DNA of 64,000 bases, from assembly GCA_029817715.1 (NCBI GenBank), contig JARUPY010000406.1, positions 248,001 through 312,000 on the forward strand, given 5' to 3'. The notes beneath the pieces were generated by a model. The model had not been told where the DNA came from. It saw only the letters and a list, made by a program, of their open reading frames with translations, and did not search any database. Below, piece by piece: positions 1 through 14,700 of this stretch; within the stretch, counting starts at the first letter, position 1; every line of letters begins with the position of its first letter. Made by a program: the position numbers and the translations under genes. This stretch comes from Melastoma dodecandrum. Taxonomy: Eukaryota; Streptophyta; Magnoliopsida; Myrtales; Melastomataceae.

Positions 1-179
1 ACTTGTACCTCAAGTACAGGGAGGAAACGAACAAACCAACCAATCCACAAGTATGGCTCGAGAAACACGGCTAGTTTCGGCGACAGTCTATCTTACATTA
101 TATTTCGGACGTAAAAAGTCGTGAGCTTAAAACCGTGTCTTTTTGCATTACATGTACACAAACCGTGGTTTTCGGATTT

Positions 180-1748
<1,569 letters not shown>

Positions 1749-1915
1749 TCAGGAGAAAACCCACCAACAACGACAAGGGGGGAGATCTTGGGTATTCCTT
1801 TCCTTCTGTCTTCCTCCTTCCCTCGGACGGTTTTGTGGATTCCACCCTGGAATCCTCTCCACCTTTTGTCCTAAAGTAGCAAACTTTACTATTTGTTAGA
1901 GCGGGGATTTAGGAC

Positions 1916-2935
1916 GAGTTTTGTACGGAAATACGGTTAGTTTTAAAAAAAATTTGCGAAATACGGTCCCAGTTTCGTAAAATACGGTTTTACCGTCGAT
2001 GGGGCGCGTTTTGAAAACGCGTCCTCCGATTTATAAAGAGGGCGCGTTTTCAAAACGCGCCCCCCGGCGTGCCAAAGGAAGGGGCGGGTTTTCAAAACCC
2101 GCCCATATGCGAGATGAGAAAATGGCATGAGGGCGCGGTCTCAAAACGCGCCCTCATGCCAGGGGCGGGTTTTGAAAACCCGCCCCTTAGACACTTGGAG
2201 AAAATTCTCCCAAGTATCGGAATGACGGGTGGAGAGGAGGGGGTTGAGGGGGGGGGGCGGGTTTTGAAAACCCGCCCCGGGGGCGGGTTTTCAAAACCCG
2301 CCCCTTGAGGGGGGTTCAGGGGGGGCGGGTTTTCAAAACCCGCCCCTTGAGGGGGTTCAGGGGGGGACGGGTTTTCAAAACCCGCCCCTTGAGGGAGTTG
2401 AGTGGGGGGGCGGGTGAGGGGACTCGCCCCTTGAAGGGGGGGCGACTGAGGGGGGTTGAGGGGGGGGCGAGTCCCCTCAAGGGGCGGGTTTTGAAGACCC
2501 GCCCCCCCTGAACCCCCCTCAAGGGGCGGGTTTTGAAAACCCGCCCCCCCTTAACCCCCCCCTCAAGGGGCGGGTTTTCAAAACCCGCCCCCCCCCCCCC
2601 CCTCAACCCCCTCCTCCCCACCCGTCATTCCGATACTTCGGAGAATTTTCTCCAAGTGTTTAAGGGGCGGGTTTTGAAAACCCGCCCCTGGCATGAGGGC
2701 GCGTTTTGAGACCGCGCCCTCATGTCATTTTCCCATCTCGCATAGGGGCGGGTTTTCAAAACCCGCCCCTTCCTTTGGCACGCCGGGGGGGCGCGTTTTG
2801 AAAACGTGCCCTCTTTATAAATCGGAGGACGCGTTTTCAAAACGCGCCCCATCGACGGTAAAACCGTATTTTACGAAACTGGGACCGTATTTCGCAAAAT
2901 TTTTTTAAAACTAACCGTATTTCCGTACAAAACTC
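1916..2935. mobile_element. Non-autonomous foldback MULE, GC-rich, GAGTTTTGTAC termini
   Basis: A 1020-bp inverted-repeat element. It is flanked by a perfect 10-bp target duplication GATTTAGGAC (1906-1915 and 2936-2945). Its ends, GAGTTTTGTACGG and the complement, continue as long inverted arms (AT-rich outer 75 bp, then GC-rich inner arm) meeting near 2425. The outer ~95 bp closely match both ends of the 6.4-kb MULE at 34693-41097, so this is a deletion or amplification derivative of that family. It has no credible coding capacity: the open frames over it are read-through of the repeats. It lies between RABB1C and the raffinose-synthase gene, 173 bp upstream of the RABB1C start. Confidence 0.9.
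2000..2860. repeat. Array of 20-24-bp self-complementary GC/TTTT-AAAA units
   Basis: Inside the foldback MULE the unit GGGCGGGTTTTGAAAACCC (and variants GGCGCGTTTTGAAAACGCGCC, with TTTTCAAAA in the other orientation) occurs more than a dozen times. It is separated by G-run/C-run spacers such as GGGGGGG near 2250 and C-runs near 2590. Each unit is itself a palindrome, and the array as a whole is a palindrome. The G-runs could form quadruplexes (inference). The same unit appears singly near the ends of the long MULE (about 34775-35110). Confidence 0.9.
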
Positions 2936-3096
2936 GATTTAGGACAATATTACTTGGGTCAAATTTTTAACTCCCCCTCCAAACTGGAGATAATGATCGT
3001 GTTTTGCCAAACTGGGGAACTCGGGATTTCGGACCCAAAAAATGGCTCATCATTAGTACACAATTTTTGTTATCTAATTGAATGGCCTGGCCTCTT

Positions 3097-6000
3097 TCAG
3101 TAAAAAATGATAACATCCCATGAGCTAATTTCTGCAGGTATTTCCAGTGTTAGCAGGCCTCCCTGTCCCTTCTCTTCTTTATATTCGAAACTTTGATCTT
3201 TTGAGTTCACAGAGCAAGTCCTGGGTCTTTTGCTGGAGAATGCTCCGAAGACGCCTGGCCCCCTCCCTTTTACGTGCACTTGGGTTTCACTAGTAGGAGA
3301 TGTGCCGCCTCCTCTCAAGCTCACAGATTCTACAGCTCCACCTGAGTTATACATGTTGATCAACCCAGCTGGAGCAAACTCCACTTTCCCATCGTAAACC
3401 TGTTTCGAGAACAGGTTGCCAAATACATTATGATCTTGTGGCCCACTAAAGCTGCTCTTTATTTTAAAGTGAGTAGGCCTGACCTCAATAGGAGCAACAG
3501 TGAGGATGTCGCATTCTAAGACCTTCAACGTGACATTCAGCGATTCTTCCTTTGACATCCGAGAGATAGATCCTACATCAAAGATGATAATCCAGTGAGT
3601 TTTTTCTCCTAGTGGTCTGCAGATACTACCAATAGTTCTAAACTGGGCATGTTGTAGCCATGGCCATTGTACGAGAGACTAAACTTATACCAGTTTTGAA
3701 GGAATAGACTGCATAATCTCCAACCCACGAATCCCCGGAAAGCTCATCAAGATATTCAATATCCGATGGAGATGCAAACCCACTTATCTCCGAGACTGTT
3801 GTTCCTGCATTAACATTGCTTTCGATGCACGGCCATGTGCCGGCTCCTTGACAGTTGAAAATGCCAAGAACTCCGGAACATTTATTCATGTTCCAGATCT
3901 TCAGAAGACTGCCGGAGAAGAATGATAGCTATGACAATCTCCAAAACATAAATTGAATGGATATTCGACTGCCAATGGGATACAATGGTAATACCTTTTA
4001 CCATCCATGACAGGGTCACTGAACAAGCAATCCCGAGTAGGTCTTCCAGGGTATTTTGCTCGAAGCACAGAGCCATCGGGAAGAACGAGCTTCTTGAGTA
4101 TCTCAAAATCATGGCTTGCAGGTTTATCACTGCAATTAGCAGCATATGATCAGAACAAAATGTTTCAGGAATGCGGAAAAGAGAAAACGACGGCCAAGAT
4201 GCCATAATTGATTAAATTGGAACCAGTAAGTTACTTCCAAACAGAAGCACTCTGTAATGCACCAGAAATTCAGAAATTCTGCTCCCAAGAAAAGACTTGA
4301 CAGGCTATAACTACAATGAAGGAAAACAGAAAGGTTCTGATGACAGAAGCATGAATTACAACAATTGTTCCCGTGATGAACCATAGACTGAGATATGGGG
4401 CTATCTAAAGTTATCTAAAAAGGCAAGAAACTTTTCTGTACCTCACATAGACTGGACAACCTCCGACCGCTCTAGCAACAGCATGGTACTCAGCAGAATC
4501 ATGGAGACTCTGAAAACAAGAGAGCATCCCAAGTAAGGCAATCAAAGGTTTCAGATGATGAACAGTACTAAGAAAGGAGGGTGAATGATCTTACATAGAA
4601 CATGTCCCAATCTGGGACAACAACTTCACCAAGAAATATACTGTTGTATGCCACTGCTGCTATATGCAGAGTCTGTGTCGTAGGATTCTTCGGATAATAA
4701 TCATCCGAGGCACGTGTTATTGCACTTTGTTTGCAGCTGCACGTTGCAGATTTCATCAGATGAATGGCTGAAATGATGAGAATAACATAACAATTATGAC
4801 AATTAGATCAAATTATGATGGAGGAAGACCGGAGACAATGTTGTCCTACTGGTAAATTGTGTCGGTGCTCTGCCCCATACAGCAAATTATACTGTTATCC
4901 TGAAAGTTATCAGCTATGGACTTCTCAAGAGCTTCCTGGAACTGTTTGGTAAGGGAAACTCGTCCTCCGAGATCTGTCGCCAAAGTTTCCAGAATATTCT
5001 GCACATCAACCTTTACCCCATCCACTCCTTGTGCAACCAGATAGCCATGTAGATCATCATAGAACTGAGAAATCTGAGCAGGATCAATGGCTCCAATGCC
5101 ATATTTCTCCATACAATCCATTGAAATATCCCTCATGTTTGCCAAATTTCCTGGTGACTGAACAGGGTACCTCATAGCTGGGTTGTACTTTTTGGTGCCA
5201 GCAGCTCCTGGGACCAGGCCTCCCCAGTAACCCATCAAAGCGTGCCACACATAAACATACCTGGATTTTAAATAACGCAGTGAAGATGAGTCCCAACTTG
5301 CACAGCAGGAAAAAGAATTACTCAGGAAGGCAAATTCTTCCGATGCAGATATATCATGGTCTATAAGGCGATACTCTACCGCATCACAAACTCAAATTTC
5401 AACTAGAAAAGCAATCACTGCACAAAAAGGACCAGAAAATATGTCATACTTGAGGCCGAAGTCAGTCTTCAAACATAGGACAAAATCCTTCAGATCCTTC
5501 GGTGTTTCGGTTGGATGTCCACTTTCTGACCTGGAGAACTTTCGATTTTCTTTGATGCTGAGAAGCCTGCCTCCAAACCTGCAATTTGAGGAGAAGTGAG
5601 GACAAGCCTTCATAGGATAGAATTTAGAACCAAATGCTGAAAGTCTCAAGCACTTACTGTGACCCCTCAACAAATGGCTCTCCTTCAATCTGGAATTCAT
5701 TACTTGTATCCTGCCACCCATCATCTATTATGATAAACCTTGCCGGGGTTCCCCCCTTGGATAAGCTGAAAATAATGTCATTAAGTCACCAACAGAAAAG
5801 CTAAAACTTATTTTCATGTGAGACACGTTAGTTAGGCACAAAGCACACCCCTGTTCTTGCAACTCATTCAAGCAACAGCAAGGGAGAACATAGTCTATGG
5901 AACCTTACCCAGCATTCCAGTAAAACAATACAGTTATTTGAAATAATTTTAAAACTCACAAATAACTACTGGACATGCTTAAGCTCTCTACTGTCAGATT

Positions 6001-7971
6001 ATTGGATATGATGACAATTTGCTGGGGCCAAGGATCAGGAATTCAGAACAGAAAGTATATTTCAGAAAAGTACGACTAAAGAACCTACCTTGCTAGTCCC
6101 TCTGCGATCCCTTTGGGATTAACAGAATGGTAAAAGGCATCCCAGGTGCACCACCCAAAACAATCCAAGATCGCAGGCATCTGCATAAGACCGCGTTTAA
6201 TAAAGGATGGCATAAATTCTTTGTTGTTATTTCAGGGAAGAAATGCCAACCTTTTTCTTCTCTCTGAGAGTAAAAGTTCCCATCTCCTTCTCCAGAATCC
6301 TTCATATTGACAAGAACAAGGTCAACACAATTAACAACAAACTCCACTAATTTTCAATAAGATGCATTTCAGTTTGCAGGGCTGCTTGAATTATCAGGAG
6401 ATTAAATGAAACTTGGTGAAACCAAGCTCAATCTTGATATGGAACCATAAAGACTAGATAATGCATGAGTTTACACCTACAGATCACTAAAGCAGCAAAA
6501 ACCACAATAAATAAAGCTAGCTCCACTTTATGTCCTTTCTGCTGATCCTACGCAGTGGATCACCGACATTTAATGGCTCCTACCCAACCAAAAACGGCTA
6601 GTTGCATTCATAAGATTTGGAACATTCAACGAAAGAATTTGAAGAAGTTTGTTCGAAGAGAGAACCTACATCATTGATTCCTTCACCAGATTGAATGGGT
6701 TCTCTCCATAATTGACAAAAGCTGCTTTTAGGGATTGTGAAGTAACTATTGCAGGGTCACCTAACAAACCACACATAACTCCATTCAGTCAGAAAACAGT
6801 CTAACAGGTAAGAGCATGGTGGGCATACAATTTCGGATTTTACAGTGATATCCTACCACACCAAATATTTCTGTAGCCATGAGATAGAAGATGCTTACAG
6901 AACCATTGCCCAAAAGCATTCAATAGATTTCAGTGATAATAAAGTTTGAACTAATTTCATGGAATGTTTTCCCTAAACCAGGAGGTGGAGCACGGGAGTT
7001 AGTCCTTTTCTCCACTCTTTTAGCCAATGGAAAGACGTAGAGTAACACCACATATCAGACTTGAACTGGCTCCATATTAGGTAATGACTTAGAATATCTC
7101 TGGGAAATAATCTATTAGAATATGTATGAATGTATTCGCTGGCATGAAGTGAATGATAAGTACCACTCTCAATGCAAAGCTCGAGTTCATCTGCAGAATT
7201 TCCCTGAAAACTGCTTCTGAAGTCACCATCCAACACTGGCAAGAAGAGCAAGTACTGCGGCTTATCTTGTGGTCCGTTGATTTCCAGGAGCAACATCTGG
7301 GTCTCAACTGGGATGTCACTCCCTGAAATGCCAACTCTAGGAATCATCCACCATAGTTTGAATCTAAATAAGCACAACAGCCTCACATCCCTGCATCATA
7401 AGACAGATCACAAGATCGCCTCGATCACGACAGACTGCATCTGTCTTAGGATGGTGACAAACTACAGCACTCAGCACCAGATTTCAGGGGACTGAAATAC
7501 ATCTGTTCAGTTCATGAGCCAACGACACATAAATAACTAACGCGATAAAACCACAGCTCCAACATAGGTATAAAACCACAGAGTCGAAGAACATTCCTTA
7601 GAACTTGCTAAACGAGCATATCTTGATGAAGAGATTTACACAAGCATATATCCCTACCGAATGACACCCAGTTTGAAAACATGTCTGGACGCCTCAACGA
7701 TAGAAGTTGCTCCCAGGTAAGCGGCCGAGTTAGTCAGCGAGGTCAAGACAATATTGTCGGGCACTTCCCTCACCACGTCATTACCATTAACCCCAATCAC
7801 TCCCTCTTTCAACACCGGCTTCGCACCCACAAACATCGAATACTTCCATCTCCGACCAGACCTCCTTGGGGATCCCAATCTCTGCCTCCCAGGTAAGAAA
7901 GCAGACGACGCGGCGTCACTCAAGCGATTGCTCCGGACAACGAAACGAGAAATGGGAATGGCAACTGACAT
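3097..7971 (-). CDS. Raffinose synthase / seed imbibition protein family (GH36), 13 exons
   Basis: Galactinol-sucrose galactosyltransferase or alkaline alpha-galactosidase family enzyme of raffinose-oligosaccharide metabolism. Exons: 7971-7658, 7390-7164, 6760-6670, 6299-6251, 6180-6089, 5765-5658, 5578-5450, 5260-4850, 4736-4595, 4509-4442, 4129-3995, 3908-3691, 3572-3097. They sum to 2460 nt, 819 residues, with all junctions in frame. Diagnostic motifs: [35 protein letters not shown] (catalytic nucleophile Asp) and RASDDYYP (acid/base Asp). The first 45 residues, rich in Ser and Arg, precede the usual family start (Met46, [12 protein letters not shown] at 7836) and look like a plastid transit peptide; translation from Met46 would give 774 residues. 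One oddity: LDCFGWCTW has Cys where relatives have Trp (codon 6162-6160). Which transferase or hydrolase reaction it performs cannot be told from sequence alone. Confidence 0.92.
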
Positions 7972-8857
7972 TTTCTACTTCCCGCTGCTCCTAGGAAGAC
8001 AACTGTAGTATTAATATTTGATGGCCAGCGACGCGTAACCCAAGATATGATGGGGAGGAGATTCGTTGGGTATCGTCAAAATTCGATCTTTTGAGGCAGA
8101 AGCAGGAAAAAATCCCATCTTTGTGGGGGAGGGTGGAGACAAAGGCGTCGGTCGTCCTCCCCGTGTGGGGGACCAAACACCCCACTGGGAACCTCGAAAC
8201 GTCCCTGAAATGGTGCACCATGATGATGACTCTTATTTCTCCGTGATTTCCAGAAGCCGGTAGGAAAATATCTCCGTCCTTCGCATAATGTTCCTGTCAG
8301 GATCTGAAAATCCTCGGCTAATGTCATTAGTGTCCGGAAACAGGGTTGGTTTCGAATGTGGGCAAAAAAAAAAAAAAATTGAGTAAAAAGAGAGCGGACG
8401 AAATTATTTTCTAATTACTTATAAAAGAGAAATGATTTTATAATTTATCGATGAAAAGTATTTTGAAGACATCATTTTTTAAAATAAATTAGATTTTTTA
8501 AATTTATAAAATATTTTGTTACGAATGTTATTAAGGAAATTAGGGGGGGGTGTTGTAAAATGTTTTGCCCAAACTGTATATTTGGGTGCAAAGCTCCAGG
8601 AAACAACGCTACCGCCAATATTAGATGAGTTTACCAAAACAGTGAATTTGGACTAACCAAATATTTCCTCACAAAGATCATGTGTGCATAAGAAAATAGA
8701 TGAAAGGAAAACCATATCCTGATCCATTCGCCCCAGGAAGGAGCAAGCTGTACAGAGAGCCACAGCTCCCCTGACTCCGCTAGTAGAAAGAATAACCGAA
8801 GCAGTATGTACTAGAGAGGAGGAGGGGAGGAAGACGATGAACTTGAGGATGCAACTC
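7972..8857. other. Intergenic region between CBL and raffinose-synthase genes
   Basis: About 0.9 kb with no recognisable gene. 7972-8340 is the 5' flank of the raffinose-synthase gene. An A-run lies near 8367-8379, then an AT-rich stretch to about 8540 and a G-run near 8544. 8560-8857 should hold the 3' UTR of the CBL gene. The open frames here lack family similarity that I recognise. Confidence 0.6.
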
Positions 8858-11233
8858 TCATGTATCGTCTACTTGGGAGTGAAATACAAAACTCGGAAAT
8901 GTCGTGGTGATGTCCCTGGAAACAAGAAGAGAGAACCATCATCAGTCTGTCAAGGAAATTCAAAGTAACGACATTGTATACCCATGGGAAACTAGAAAAG
9001 AATGCAGAGAATGTTTCTCCGGAAACAAAAAATGAATTGCTGGAGAAATTTGATACATGGGCAACTGCAACTTAGAGAGGCCAAAATTTGATCTACTAAC
9101 TTGAGATATTGCAGCGTCATGTTTTTCAGAAGGGATGGATGCCTCATGACGAGGCTTCTCCATTCTTCCTTGTCAATCTTGCCATCGTGTTTAGTATCGG
9201 CTTCCTCAAAAGTCTAAATAAGACAACCAAGACCCACAGGAGGGACAGGAATATAAGTTTAGTACAGAAGTATAAGAGCTTGTAGAGAAGGCGCACAGTG
9301 AAACTATGAAGTCAGGAAAGCACCTTGTCGATAATGCTCTCAATAACATCATCCGAAAGATTCATCCCAGACTCGTCAAGGGTAGCTACTACCATTTGCT
9401 TGACCTGTCAATAAGATAACACAACAAGGCGGAAGCTATGCATGGAGGGGGTAGAAGAGGAAGAACATCTATGCTGAAGTAGTTAAGAGTAACTTAGAAA
9501 TATTTACCTCCTGTCTCTCGATAATTCCCTGTTTTTTGAGATCATATAGCTGGAAAGAAACTGCAAGCGCTTGAATAGGTTAAGCATGAAATTCAAAACA
9601 ATACCCAGAGTCCTAATATTGAAATACAGTACTAGAAAGACGGCAGAGTGAATAGAATGCTTAGATGAACATTGATGGATAGAAATGCGAAAGATCAAAC
9701 CCAAAAACCACAACTTTAACTTAAAAAAGTTTTTTACAGTGGCTAATGATGGCAACCTTGCCTGACCTGAAAGATAATATACTACAAAAAAAAAGTCGGA
9801 GAGCTTTAAAGCATCAAGGAAATTATGCGCAAATATCCAGAACCGGATTTGCAAAAGAACTTATATACAGTTAGCCAGAAAGAATAAAACAAGGCACATT
9901 CCACATTAAGTTGGTAGAACTTACATTCAATCTTCTCCTCGATAGGTGCATTAGGGTGAAAGACGGAAAGCGCTCTGGCAAATTCCTCGAAATGAAGTAT
10001 CCCGCTGTGCTTTGTGTCAAACAAATCAAAGACCTAAAATATTTCCTTAGAGATTAGGAAGAGAGAGCATAGATAAATAAAGTCCGCGACTGAATAGACC
10101 TAAAATCACATTCCCTGAAATCACATCATCGTTTATGAAGCCTTCGGCTAAGTCCATTTAACAGAATTGACTCTCTTACTTAACAAAAAAACCAACTCTT
10201 TTCGGGAGTACCAAATCAATGAATGCATCACAGTAACGACTTTGTCAGGACATGGGGTCCAAAAAACTTCAGAAAGTGCTCAAGGTCAGTCACATTACTC
10301 TATAAGCAAATAAGCTCTCCTTTTTGCTAGTCTTGAACAGCGCCAACTGGAACTCCTCCTGTGCAAGTAAACGCATGAGTATGACAGATCACAGGCTAGG
10401 ATGAAAACTACAGAATTTAATGGGGAGTTAGCGCTCAGCAGGATGGATTCTCGAATGTGCATGTGAAATTCTAAAGAATCAACTACAACACGATTGAACC
10501 TGAGTAATAAAGGGCATATTCACCTTGTTGATTAATCCATCGTCAACAACTGTTCTGCTAATCTTCTTGAAAAGTTCATATAATGCCTCGACCTCACTTA
10601 CACTGACTATAATTGGAAAAAATTTGGACATAAGATTCAGCGTTAGATATATATTCCTAAGGAAGAACGGTACAGTCGAAGGGCTAAACAGAGAAAATTC
10701 CAAGACTCTGTGAATCACGAGGCGAGTGCACCTAGATAGCTCGATGGAAAAATGAATAGAATTCAGAAAATTGAGTTGCTCTGGAAATATAAAGACGATC
10801 AGCATGCTAAAATAATACGAAAATTCAAACATAAGGGCAGCATAATCCAGATTGAACAAAGTAAAATCCTCATGGCAACACATTTCGGTCCTAAGATGCA
10901 TAAAATGTCAGACTATGTTAGCTCACAATCTGATGTTCTGTGAGGTTCAGACACAAATACAGACTGCCAACAATCTAGAAACTATGTACCGAATTGATGA
11001 ACGAGAAAGTACATCCTTCAAACATCCGGGGAAGACAAGTGCAAAGAAAGCAAAGAAAAAACATAAAGCACGGGAGAACCGAGATTAATCCACTTCCACA
11101 CAAACATACATACAGTCTCCCTTGCAAGGGCTTCCGGGTTTCGCAAACCACAAGCCTGAGGCCGTTTATCAGAATCACAACAGCTCACAACAGCAACAAA
11201 GAATTGCTTAAATCCTTCTAGGCACTGCAACAT
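8858..11233 (-). CDS. CBL3: Calcineurin B-like calcium sensor, CBL2/CBL3 type, eight exons
   Basis: EF-hand Ca2+ sensor that recruits CIPK kinases, CBL2/3 type normally at the tonoplast. Exons: 11233-11110, 10606-10524, 10358-10299, 10033-9925, 9560-9508, 9404-9324, 9213-9101, 8915-8858. They sum to 681 nt, 226 residues, exactly the CBL2/CBL3 length, with every junction GT-AG and in frame. The N-terminus [12 protein letters not shown] keeps Cys4 and later Cys residues used for S-acylation in this subgroup. The four EF-hands are seen as [14 protein letters not shown] (atypical first hand), [31 protein letters not shown] and [15 protein letters not shown]. The C-terminal FPSF motif, phosphorylated by CIPKs in known members, is present. 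One change stands out: LFAYRVFDLF, where relatives have Asp in place of Tyr. The symbol is by similarity; CBL2 is equally possible. Confidence 0.93.
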
Positions 11234-11723
11234 GATATTTCCGGCTCATCAAATAACCCCATACCTGAAAAAAAAAAATCCCAAGTTCACAACTTCAGGC
11301 CATCGTAGAAAAAGCAGAAAACAAATCCCAGGACTAAGAATATGAACAACCAACAGAATGAGATATCTCTTTTAACCCCCCCCCCCCCCCCCCCCCCCCC
11401 CAATACGGGAGAAGGGAAACAAAACAATCACCAGGTTGTGGGGGGGTTTTCCAAGGAGAAGGTCTCACCTTTCTGGGAGACAGTGAGGAGGGATAGGAAG
11501 GAGTAGTCTGTCTGTAACCCAGGAAGCAGCTCCAACGGGGACAATGTTTATTTTATTTTGCCTTTCGTGTAATGTAAATTAAGGTTGTGGTTATGAAGGA
11601 GGAGGAGGAGGAGGAGAAGCAAGCTACGGATTTTTGTACTCACGCTTTCATGGGAAAATGGGACCACATCATCATCAAAATCATCAACTTTAATTCACCA
11701 CTGTCGGATCCCTTAAAGCTAGC
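11234..11723. other. CBL upstream region with 26-C homopolymer
   Basis: This is the 5' flank of the CBL gene. It holds a run of 26 C (11376-11401), a GAGGAGGAGG microsatellite (about 11598-11616), and no gene that I recognise. It ends at the left boundary of the hAT element. Confidence 0.6.
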
Positions 11724-14700
11724 TAGGGAAGACCAAAAATTTCGGAATATCAATCCCAATCCCGAATTTTCTAAATTTCGGGATTTCGAGATCAGTATTT
11801 CGGTATTTGGGATTGGAATTGGAAGTAATTTTCTTGTTAAAACGGTATTTGGTATTGGAATCGGTATCGAAAAAAAAAATTCGGTATACCGAATATCGAA
11901 TTTTATGGGTTAAAACATTTGATAAAACATATAACTACAGGCCCACAGCCTAAGCTGTCTATAGCCCAAGCCCAAGCTTATTCCTCATCAGCGAAACTCT
12001 TGGATTAAGAAGCTAGGTTTGGCGTTCCCTTGGATTCTCAGATTTGGTAATTCACATAAATCCCGCAGCAACGCCACGCCAGCTCGATTGGAGCTCCCAA
12101 CTCCTTCCTTTCGTGTATGTTCTTAATTGTCTTTCTGGATTGCTGCCCCTTGGCTGCTAGTCCTCGTCGTCTGTTGCTTTTTCCTCTATTAGAATATTTC
12201 GGGGATCGCCGATTTCAGAAACGGGACCAGTTCTTGGTTTGCGTTTTAGGGTTTTGCCACTTCCTGGTTGTTGTCGTCGTGCGTTATGAAAAGTTTTGAC
12301 CTTGCGGAGGGTTTATGGGCAGCGGCGCTGTTCTTCTTTTCTTTGTTGAAATGAGCCTGGGTTTAGCTTCGGAGGGCCTTTCCCTTGGTTGATCGCTTTT
12401 AAAAGAAAAATCCGGGAAATTAACGTGGTCTTATTACTTTCTTGGTGTGTGATGAAATGGGTTTTGTTCTAAGTCGTGTGGTTGCTTGCTTTGGGATTTG
12501 GAATTGGAAATGTTCTTCCGAATGGGATTGGGAGTTGAATTTCGGATGAGTTTGAGGCGAATCTGTAGTCGGAGGGAGTTTGGAATTGATTATTTCGGCT
12601 CACCAAAATGTGAGATGAGCAAAGTTCTCTTTCACCCATTTGGCATCTTGAAGATTGAGTACCCGAGGGGGGTTCCAAAGAAAACGTATCGGGTGACATT
12701 TCTGGTGTAGTCCGCATCATGTTCTTGATTTTAGTCGGTGACTTGATGATAGATTTTAGTGGTAGGGAAGCAACTTAGTTTTGAATGTTTTTTATTTATT
12801 GTCCATGAAATGCATATTATCGGCGATGGTGAGACCTTACCATCCTTTGTGTTATCCTCAGCTGTAGCAGAAGCCTGAGAAACGAGGAAGTTGTTATCCT
12901 TTGTGTTATCATCAGCGACTGCCACTACCGCTGGATTCGTAAGTTGCTATCCTTGATATCCTTTGTGTTATCCTTTGTTCCAATAACCTTTGTTTATTGA
13001 CTTTGTCTATTTTTTTCAGTAACACGGAAATGACAGGAGAATGAAGTATTCCATCGATTCCGCCAATACCGCCATCAAGTCAATCGGATTTAACAGCAAC
13101 ATCTAGTAAAAAAGAAAGTAAATGGCCCCACGGTCAGCCTTTGGGGGTGATTATGAGAGGTTTCAAACTCAAGATGGTGCCATGATAGCTAGATGTAAGT
13201 TTTGCAAAGCGGAATTGCGAGCTGATACATCAAAAAATGGAACTTCTGGGCTGAAAACTCATAGTAAAGTATGCAAAGAAAGGATTCAGCAAGCTGATAC
13301 ATCTCAAAGTATTCTTGCATTGAAACCAGCGGGAGATCTTAGGGGAAACACTATAACTAATCTCAGGTGCGATCCCGAAACAATTCGAAAGTCTTTAGCT
13401 AAGTTGATTATAACAGCTGAGTTGCCATTCAGATTCGTCTCTCGCCCCGAGTTTATTGAATTTATGTCCATTGTGTGTCCAAAATTTAAAGTACCTTCAA
13501 GATGGACAATTCAACGTGATTGTATTGATATTTTCATAAGTGAAAAAGAGAAGTTGAGAAGGTATTTCATAAACTCAAAGCAATGAGTTTGTTTGACAAC
13601 GGATACATGGACTTCCTTAGCGCAAAGTGATAACTACATGTGTTTGACTGTGCATTTCATTGATGAGAATTGGGTTTTACATAAATGGGTCATAAGTTTC
13701 AGTAAAGTTTCTTCCCATAGGGGAAAGGATATTGGACTTGCTATTGACAAATGCTTGCGAGATTGGGGATTGGAGAATATTTTTACTATAATGGTGGACA
13801 ATGCCAGTTCAAATGATGTTGCTGTCTGCTTTCTGAAAGATAAATATTGCAACAAGGTTAGAAGTGTTTTGAAGTGTGATTTAATTCATGTGAGGTGTGT
13901 TGCTCATATCATCAACTTGATTGTCAAGGATGGGTTAAGATTGATTTTTGATTCCGTGAAACGAGTTAGAGAGATTGTGAATTACATTAGAGGATCTTAT
14001 CAAAGAAGAGCAAAGTTCAAAGAATGCATTGAAGCAGAAAATAATGAAAGTAAGTGTGCTTTGGTTCTAAAAGTTCCAACTAGATGGAATTCGACTTATC
14101 TGATGTTAAGTACTGCACTTAAGAATGAGAAAGTATTTATGAGATATGATGATGAGAATGCATGTTTACGAAGTGATCTCGAGAATGAAGATGGGATATG
14201 CATGGTTCCGCACTCATTTGATTGGGACAATGTTCGAAGACTAGTCCCACTTTTCAAGCAATTTTATGAACATACTTTGAAAGTTTTTGCATCAAAGTTC
14301 GTTACTTCCAATTGTTTTTTCCATGAGATGGTGACTCTTGATGAGTGTTTGAAAGAATGGGAAACATCCACCGATCTGGAAATGGCTACAATGGCTATCA
14401 ATATGAAATGCAAGTATGAGAAATATTGGGAAAATGTTGAAAAGATGAATATGTTGTTATTCATTTCAATTGTCTTTGATCCTCGTTCAAAGATGGAATA
14501 CTTGGAATTTTGTTTAAATGATATGTATGATGATAAAGCCGATGCATTGATTGAAAAAGTGAAAGATACTTTGAATGCACTGTTTGATGACTACAAGAAG
14601 AGATGGGTGGCTAAACATGGAGATGATACTATTGATAGTGATTTGAACTCTGATCAAAGCAGCAGAAAGTACTTGGAATCAGATTTTATGTTACATACTG

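Noticed and set aside
2069..2908. Several 60-100-codon frames on both strands rich in GxGFENPP/KTRPP
   Set aside because: Translations of the GC-rich palindromic repeat units in the foldback MULE; they appear on both strands and have no coding character.
11376..11401. Run of 26 C as a functional element
   Set aside because: A homopolymer in an intergenic/5' flank; length is unreliable and no function can be supported.
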